This document shows, in pieces, positions 63,980-64,000 of a stretch of DNA of 64,000 bases (position 1 is the first letter of the stretch; each line of letters starts with the position of its first letter). A model generated the notes under the pieces. That model made no database searches and was not told where the DNA came from. It saw only the letters and a program-made list of their open reading frames with translations. Origin of the DNA: CAWDDA01 sp963813345 (GTDB taxonomy: Bacteria > Acidobacteriota > Blastocatellia > RBC074); assembly GCA_963813345.1 (NCBI GenBank), contig CAWEYR010000027.1, positions 50,493 to 114,492 on the forward strand, written 5' to 3'. The position numbers and the translations under genes were made by a program.

Positions 63980-64000
63980 TTCCGTACTTTGCATTGCTTA

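Overview
The window looks like chromosomal DNA of a diderm soil bacterium, most likely an Acidobacteriota member of the Blastocatellia/Pyrinomonadales type. This is inferred from a complete outer-membrane biogenesis block (bamA, two ompH/skp, lpxD, fabZ, lpxA, lpxI), a TPR-tailed Ser/Thr kinase, a TonB-dependent receptor-like protein with a carboxypeptidase-regulatory N-terminus, many secreted beta-propeller and adhesin-like proteins, and dense families of dispersed palindromic intergenic repeats. No rRNA, tRNA, CRISPR array or complete IS element was recognised.

Layout. 1-4.4 kb: a partial pre-peptidase/TPR protein, two divergent short-chain dehydrogenases (SDRs) and an M48 lipoprotein metalloprotease. 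4.5-10.1 kb: Ser/Thr kinase with TPRs, DUF445 membrane protein, thioesterase, and an SPFH/NfeD pair. 10.2-18.2 kb: lipid A and outer-membrane assembly genes on the minus strand. 18.5-30.0 kb: clpC, lolD-like ABC ATPase, a large hypothetical protein, ctpA-like S41 protease, a divergent secreted protein with kinase-like motifs, a penicillin-binding transpeptidase next to an FHA protein, and an SPOUT rRNA methyltransferase. 30.0-30.8 kb: IHF/HU and MerR. 31-39.9 kb: secreted phosphodiesterase, a duplicated-domain secreted protein, a Tat-exported galactonate-dehydratase-like enzyme downstream of a TonB-receptor-like protein, and a PQQ propeller. 40-45.1 kb: one very large secreted multidomain nuclease. 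45.5-52.1 kb: a multi-PAS sigma-54 enhancer-binding protein followed by a good sigma-54 promoter and a redox cluster (STAS-like protein, two SDRs, DoxX, NAD(P)H-FMN reductase, alcohol-dehydrogenase remnant). 52.3-58.3 kb: a tripartite RND efflux pump. 58.4-59.2 kb: gene remnants. 59.5-63.4 kb: two secreted proteins that share an unrecognised C-terminal module, flanking a glycosyltransferase. 63.5-64 kb: palindromic repeats only.

Two features run through the window. First, about half the genes are broken by single-base indels, several in short homopolymers and several in genes expected to be essential (bamA, ompH, perhaps lpxD). Uncorrected sequencing error is the simplest explanation for most. 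A few loci (alcohol dehydrogenase, NADH dehydrogenase and PadR remnants) also lose homology and look truly degraded. Second, at least six families of palindromic elements sit between genes. One 175-bp family has extended the lpxA reading frame by about 120 codons, and another covers the presumed start of lpxD.

The most attractive candidates for something undescribed are the sigma-54-controlled redox cluster, the secreted nuclease architecture, the kinase-like secreted protein, the shared C-terminal module, and the palindromic elements that are captured into coding sequence.
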